Assembly (NCBI GenBank): GCA_021736545.1
Contig: JAIPFS010000058.1
Span: forward strand, 1-7,948
Reading direction: 5' to 3'
Source: Spirochaetia bacterium
Lineage (GTDB): Bacteria > Spirochaetota > Spirochaetia > PWKH01
DNA: 7,948 nucleotides
Part shown: positions 4,711-7,948 of the stretch, in pieces
Layout: each line of letters starts with the position of its first letter
Numbering within the stretch: position 1 is the stretch's first letter
Position numbers and translations under genes: made by a program
The notes under the pieces: model-generated
The model's database searches: none
What the model was told of the DNA's origin: nothing
What the model saw: the letters and a program-made list of their open reading frames with translations, nothing else

Positions 4711-5877
4711 ATGATAAACAGAGAAATTGAAGATGAAATCAAAATCCTGAAGAATGAGTTTCCCATCATAGCAATATTGGGCCCCCGACAGTCTGGCAAA
4801 ACTACTCTGTCAAAAAAGGTCTTTCATAATTATGAATATGTCTCCTTGGAGGACATAGACCATAGGGAGTTTGCTCAAAATGATCCCAGAGGTTTCTTAT
4901 CGCGCTATAGCAGCAATATCATTTTCGATGAAATTCAACGGGTCCCTGAACTGATCTCGTATCTGCAGACACATGCAGATGAACAGAAAGAGAATGGGAA
5001 AATTGTTATAACAGGATCACATAATTTTCTGCTGATGGAACAAATAAGTCAATCACTTGCGGGTAGAGTTGGAATTAGCAAATTGCTGCCCTTTTCTCTG
5101 TATGAAATACGAGGGGCATCAAAAAACCTTAATGATTTCCTGTATAGTGGAATGTATCCAAGAATATACGATCAGCGTATCAGACCAGAGAAATTTTATA
5201 AAAATTATATATCAACGTATGTTGAAAAAGATGTTCGCCAGATAAAGAAAATAACGGATTTAGATAATTTTATGAAGTTTATTAAGATTCTAGCTGGTAG
5301 AACAGGGCAGGAATTGAATCTTTCAGGTATTAGTGAAGAGTGCGGTATTTCGCATAATACAGTGAAAGAGTGGATCTCAGTTCTTGAGGCGAGTTTCATA
5401 GTATATCGAATACAGCCGTATCATAAAAATTATAAAAAGAGGTTAGTAAAAAATCCGAAGTTATATTTTACAGATACAGGACTTGTTTGTAATCTCCTCG
5501 GCATCAGAAATAGGGATGATCTTGATTACCATTTCCTGAAGGGGAATATATTTGAAACTTTTGTACTGAGTGAGTTTATAAAATATAACTTTAATTACGG
5601 AGAAATGCTCCAGTTTTATTTTTGGAGGGACAATCATCAGAAGGAGATAGATTTAATTATTGATTTTGGGACTAAGCATTTCGGGATAGAGATTAAATCG
5701 AGTGAAACTCTCCAGGAAAAATATTTTGCTGGACTAAAATACTGGGAAAAGCTCAGTGGTGATGACCCGTCTTCGTTGTTCTTGCTTTACGGCGGCACGG
5801 AGAATCTTGTGCGTAATAAAATGAATGTGGTAAGTTGGAACAGAATAAAAGAAATAATTATCAAGAAGGCTTTGTAA
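4711..5877 (+). CDS. AAA-type ATPase with C-terminal DUF4143 domain
   Basis: The 388-residue protein has the family's usual length and layout. The N-terminal ATPase part (AAA_14 type) has Walker A G-P-R-Q-S-G-K-T-T at 24-32, Walker B I-I-F-D-E-I-Q at 70-76, and T-G-S-H-N-F-L-L at 101-108 as the sensor region. A middle helical part carries a winged-helix-like segment (I-S-E-E-C-G-I-S-H-N-T-V at 207-218). The C-terminal DUF4143 part has K-L-Y-F-T-D-T-G-L (250-258), F-E (281-282), E-I-D-L-I-I (312-317) and I-E-I-K-S-S (326-331), a layout resembling a PD-(D/E)XK nuclease fold. The function of the family is unknown; it is widespread in mobile and accessory regions. The gene is more A+T-rich than its neighbours and stands alone. 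The start matches the family's usual N-terminus although no ribosome-binding site is seen. Confidence 0.88.
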   Translation: MINREIEDEIKILKNEFPIIAILGPRQSGKTTLSKKVFHNYEYVSLEDIDHREFAQNDPRGFLSRYSSNIIFDEIQRVPELISYLQTHADEQKENGKIVITGSHNFLLMEQISQSLAGRVGISKLLPFSLYEIRGASKNLNDFLYSGMYPRIYDQRIRPEKFYKNYISTYVEKDVRQIKKITDLDNFMKFIKILAGRTGQELNLSGISEECGISHNTVKEWISVLEASFIVYRIQPYHKNYKKRLVKNPKLYFTDTGLVCNLLGIRNRDDLDYHFLKGNIFETFVLSEFIKYNFNYGEMLQFYFWRDNHQKEIDLIIDFGTKHFGIEIKSSETLQEKYFAGLKYWEKLSGDDPSSLFLLYGGTENLVRNKMNVVSWNRIKEIIIKKAL

Positions 5878-6228
5878 AAATTTAGATTCAATCCAGCTCT
5901 CTTTACTTTGAATAGGCTCTTTGGCAAGGGATGGATCGAACGTCATATAAACCACTTTGGCACAGGATAAGAGAGAATGTGAAAACTATTCAGTCGAGAT
6001 AATTTCCCAGCTATTAAAAAAGGCTGTTTGAAGCCTGATGAGATAGAAAGGGCCTGCACAATATTTGTGAGACGTACCATGACGAAAAATATCTTTTTAC
6101 TCATTCATTTCCGATGAAGCCGACCAAACGTGGCAGGACATATTAGCAGCAATATTCAGGTGATGGGATTTACACTTCACATACTTTCAGCAGCTGCATA
6201 CAGAATGAAAGCGCAGACCTATAGATAC
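5878..6228. other. 351-nt stretch without a recognisable gene, possibly degenerate
   Basis: Only short frames are open. One on the plus strand (5983-6117, 44 codons, no good start, containing L-K-P-D-E-I-E-R-A) and one on the minus strand starting at 6080 (about 45 codons) overlap each other. I recognise neither. No terminator with a T-run for the upstream ATPase gene is evident on the plus strand. The one clear element is a minus-strand hairpin with a T-run at 6016-6036. The stretch could be a decayed gene or simply a long 3' region. Confidence 0.4.
6016..6036 (-). terminator. Rho-independent terminator for the phosphate transport operon
   Basis: On the minus strand AGGCT (6036-6032) pairs with AGCCT (6025-6021) around a 6-nt loop TCAAAC, and the transcript then runs into TTTTT (6020-6016). 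The stem is only 5 bp, and it lies about 190 nt past the transporter stop codon, so strength and assignment are moderate. Confidence 0.45.
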
Positions 6229-7275
6229 TTACAGATAAACCGGCATGTCCAGAATGTTGTGAACGATCCATAAAAGAATATATCCCGCAGCACCTGATGC
6301 CAGTGGAGTGGTCACCCATCCGATGCTGATCTTCCCGAGCACACCGAACTTGATGTTTCGTCCGCCTTTGGCTAAACCGATACCAAGTACAGCACCTACG
6401 ACCGCCTGTGAGCTTGAGACCGGCACTAGGGGGAGTGAGGGAAGGCCTCTGGAGGTCAGCCAGATTTTGAGACTCTCTGAAGCGAAGAGAAACAGCACCG
6501 TGGAGCTAGCTAGCACAACAATGAGCGCTGCTATCGGTGAGAGTTTGAACAAATCGTTTCCTACTGTCTGCATGACTTTTTTTGAGTATGTTATGATCCC
6601 GACTGATATGGCTAGTCCTCCGATAAAAAAGAGCTGCTGAGCGCTCGTGAATGATATCGAAAAGAACTCTACTGTCTCAAACGGAGATATGGATACGAAT
6701 ATACCCATGACATTAGCGATGTTGTTCGCCCCGAGACTGAAAGCACCGAAAGCCCCTATGAGTATGAGTCCCAAGCGTGTGTAGGCATCTATTCTAATGA
6801 TACTCATGCGCAAGTGGTTGACAATCTTTCTTGAGATGAGAAAGAATATGATTGCGAATGCTGCCGAGAGTAGGGGGCACAGAATCCAGGTTGATACAAT
6901 CTTTACCAATGAGTTGTAGTTAGTCGGCATGCTGGAAAAGAGATTCCAGCCTATGATTGCTCCTACAATAGCCTGGGATGTAGAGACTGGCAGCTTGAGG
7001 CGTGTCATCCATAAAACAGTCAGGGCAGCAGCGAGTGCGACCGTGAATGCTCCGGGCATTGCATTTACCGCACCGAGCTTGCCGAGGGTCTCACTTGCTC
7101 CCGCACCGCTAATGACGGCTCCGAGGATCACGAATATGCTGCCGATCACAGCGGCTGTACTGAATCGGATCATTTTGGTCCCGACAGCCGTCCCGAATAT
7201 ATTGGCAGCGTCGTTTGCTCCGAGAGACCATCCAAGAAAGAGCCCGCTCGACAAGAGAAACAGTGTTGTTATCAT
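6229..7275 (-). CDS. Inorganic phosphate transporter, PiT family
   Basis: The 348-residue integral membrane protein belongs to PF01384 and imports phosphate (or metal-phosphate) with a cation. It shows the two inverted family signatures: G-A-N-D-A-A-N-I-F-G-T-A-V-G-T at 19-33 and G-A-N-N-I-A-N-V-M-G at 182-191. Each is followed by a second half-motif, L-P-V-S-T-S-Q-A-I-V-G-A at 95-106 and P-V-S-S-S-Q-A-V-V-G-A at 285-295. About ten hydrophobic segments are visible, with a cytosolic loop near 150-165. The length is that of the short bacterial and archaeal PiT type. The ATG at 7275 is chosen over an upstream TTG at 7281 because the AAGGAG site (7289-7284) is 8 nt from the ATG but only 2 nt from the TTG. 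It follows the DUF47 gene by 12 nt, forming the common pit-associated pair. Confidence 0.92.
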   Translation of the reverse strand: MITTLFLLSSGLFLGWSLGANDAANIFGTAVGTKMIRFSTAAVIGSIFVILGAVISGAGASETLGKLGAVNAMPGAFTVALAAALTVLWMTRLKLPVSTSQAIVGAIIGWNLFSSMPTNYNSLVKIVSTWILCPLLSAAFAIIFFLISRKIVNHLRMSIIRIDAYTRLGLILIGAFGAFSLGANNIANVMGIFVSISPFETVEFFSISFTSAQQLFFIGGLAISVGIITYSKKVMQTVGNDLFKLSPIAALIVVLASSTVLFLFASESLKIWLTSRGLPSLPLVPVSSSQAVVGAVLGIGLAKGGRNIKFGVLGKISIGWVTTPLASGAAGYILLWIVHNILDMPVYL

Positions 7276-7283
7276 ACTCAAGA

Positions 7284-7289
7284 CTCCTT
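7284..7289 (-). promoter_or_regulatory. Ribosome-binding site that decides the start of the PiT gene
   Basis: AAGGAG on the minus strand overlaps the TAA stop of the DUF47 gene and lies 8 nt before the ATG at 7275. This rules against the in-frame TTG at 7281 and suggests translational coupling of the two genes. Confidence 0.7.
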
Positions 7290-7938
7290 ATATCGAGCGT
7301 TTAATCGAATAGACTGACAAGCGTTCAACTACAGCCTCTGCTGAGTCGGCCAGGTTTGAAATGTGGGAGACGAAATTACTCAACTGAAGTTTCTTTGCCA
7401 GATCATCAATCTGTTCAGAATTGAAGATTCTGCGCATCAACTGTTCCTCTATCTGATCTGCTTCATGCTCGTAGAAATGAACTTTGTGGATATATTCTCT
7501 AATAGCGGGGTCGTTATTGAAAAACGCTCTGTTTGCCAGCACGAGGTTCGAGATAGCATTCCCGGATGCTTCTGTCAGTTTTAACAGCTCTTTGTTGAGA
7601 GATGCAGGGATATCCGGCTGCTCAATGTCGAAATAGGTAAGAACCGTCTTTGTGGTGTCAATGACATCATCCGATGTTTCGAGAAGACCGAGAACGTCAC
7701 CCCGGGATTCAGGAATGAGCATTTTTGTATAGATATTATAGCGGATCTCGCGTCGCAGGTTGTCGGCAAACCCCTCCTGTTTCTTGATGTCGAGTATTCT
7801 TCGCTTGAACTGCTCGAAATCCCGGTTGAGGTAGTCTGATATCCCTGCTGAGAATATAAGACCAGCCTCGGAAATTGCATCAAAGAACTGATTGATATTC
7901 GACTCAATATTTTTAGCATTCCCGAATAGCATAGCCAT
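7288..7938 (-). CDS. DUF47 / PhoU-like phosphate transport regulator (Pit accessory protein)
   Basis: This 216-residue, all-helical soluble protein belongs to the DUF47 family (PF01865), which is related to PhoU. Visible family features are the acidic E-S-R-G-D-V-L-G-L-L-E-T-S-D-D-V-I-D segment (77-94), H-F-Y-E-H-E-A-D-Q-I-E-E-Q-L (154-167), and H-I-S-N-L-A-D-S-A-E-A-V-V-E-R-L (192-207). In PhoU-like proteins such helices carry metal-binding acidic residues. These proteins are usually encoded next to PiT transporters and are thought to control their activity. The gene starts at 7938 with AGGAG at 7948-7944 just inside the window, so the coding region is complete while its promoter lies outside. 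The stop codon overlaps the ribosome-binding site of the transporter gene. Confidence 0.9.
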   Translation of the reverse strand: MAMLFGNAKNIESNINQFFDAISEAGLIFSAGISDYLNRDFEQFKRRILDIKKQEGFADNLRREIRYNIYTKMLIPESRGDVLGLLETSDDVIDTTKTVLTYFDIEQPDIPASLNKELLKLTEASGNAISNLVLANRAFFNNDPAIREYIHKVHFYEHEADQIEEQLMRRIFNSEQIDDLAKKLQLSNFVSHISNLADSAEAVVERLSVYSIKRSI

Positions 7939-7948
7939 GTGAACTCCT

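Noticed and set aside
7273..7281. TTG start at 7281 for the phosphate transporter
   Set aside because: It would leave only 2 nt between the AAGGAG site and the start; the ATG at 7275 has 8 nt.

Overview
The window looks like a chromosomal segment of an anaerobic bacterium of moderate G+C content with strong Shine-Dalgarno sites (AAGGAG, GAGGTGA). The main pointer to anaerobic life is a six-gene cluster of DUF134, zinc-ribbon, MinD-ferredoxin and NifX-like proteins. This gene set is known from sulfate reducers, spirochaetes, clostridia and archaea. I cannot fix the genus; a spirochaete or another strict anaerobe would fit.

Layout. At the left edge (1-117, minus strand) is the first part of an FKBP-type prolyl isomerase of the SlyD kind. 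A 455-nt divergent intergenic region follows. It ends in a convincing sigma70-type promoter (496-524) whose whole spacer is filled by a perfect 16-bp palindrome. This promoter faces a plus-strand cluster: a DUF134/UPF0251 DNA-binding protein (573-1022), a glycine-rich (GQ)7 zinc-ribbon protein (1108-1467), two tandem MinD-type ATPases with inserted 2x[4Fe-4S] ferredoxin domains (1565-2539 and 2536-3420, overlapping by 4 nt), and two NifX/NifB-C-like cofactor-binding proteins (3474-3812 and 3936-4424). By analogy with the Desulfovibrio Orp (orange protein) cluster, the ATPases and NifX-like proteins probably assemble or carry a metal-sulfur cluster. The DUF134 protein is the likely regulator.

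The cluster ends in a large GC-rich hairpin (4479-4526) next to a seven-unit hexamer array (4534-4575). After this comes a visibly more A+T-rich solitary AAA/DUF4143 ATPase gene (4711-5877). Its promoter lies so close to the ATG that the transcript may be leaderless. A 351-nt stretch (5878-6228) without a recognisable gene follows. It holds a probable terminator for the minus-strand phosphate operon that fills the right end: a PhoU-like DUF47 gene (7288-7938) followed by a PiT-family phosphate transporter gene (6229-7275).

The most interesting items are the putative autoregulatory palindrome, the Orp-like metal-cluster operon without a visible sigma54 promoter, its unusual GQ-repeat zinc-ribbon member, and the second hexamer array of equal length just outside the operon.
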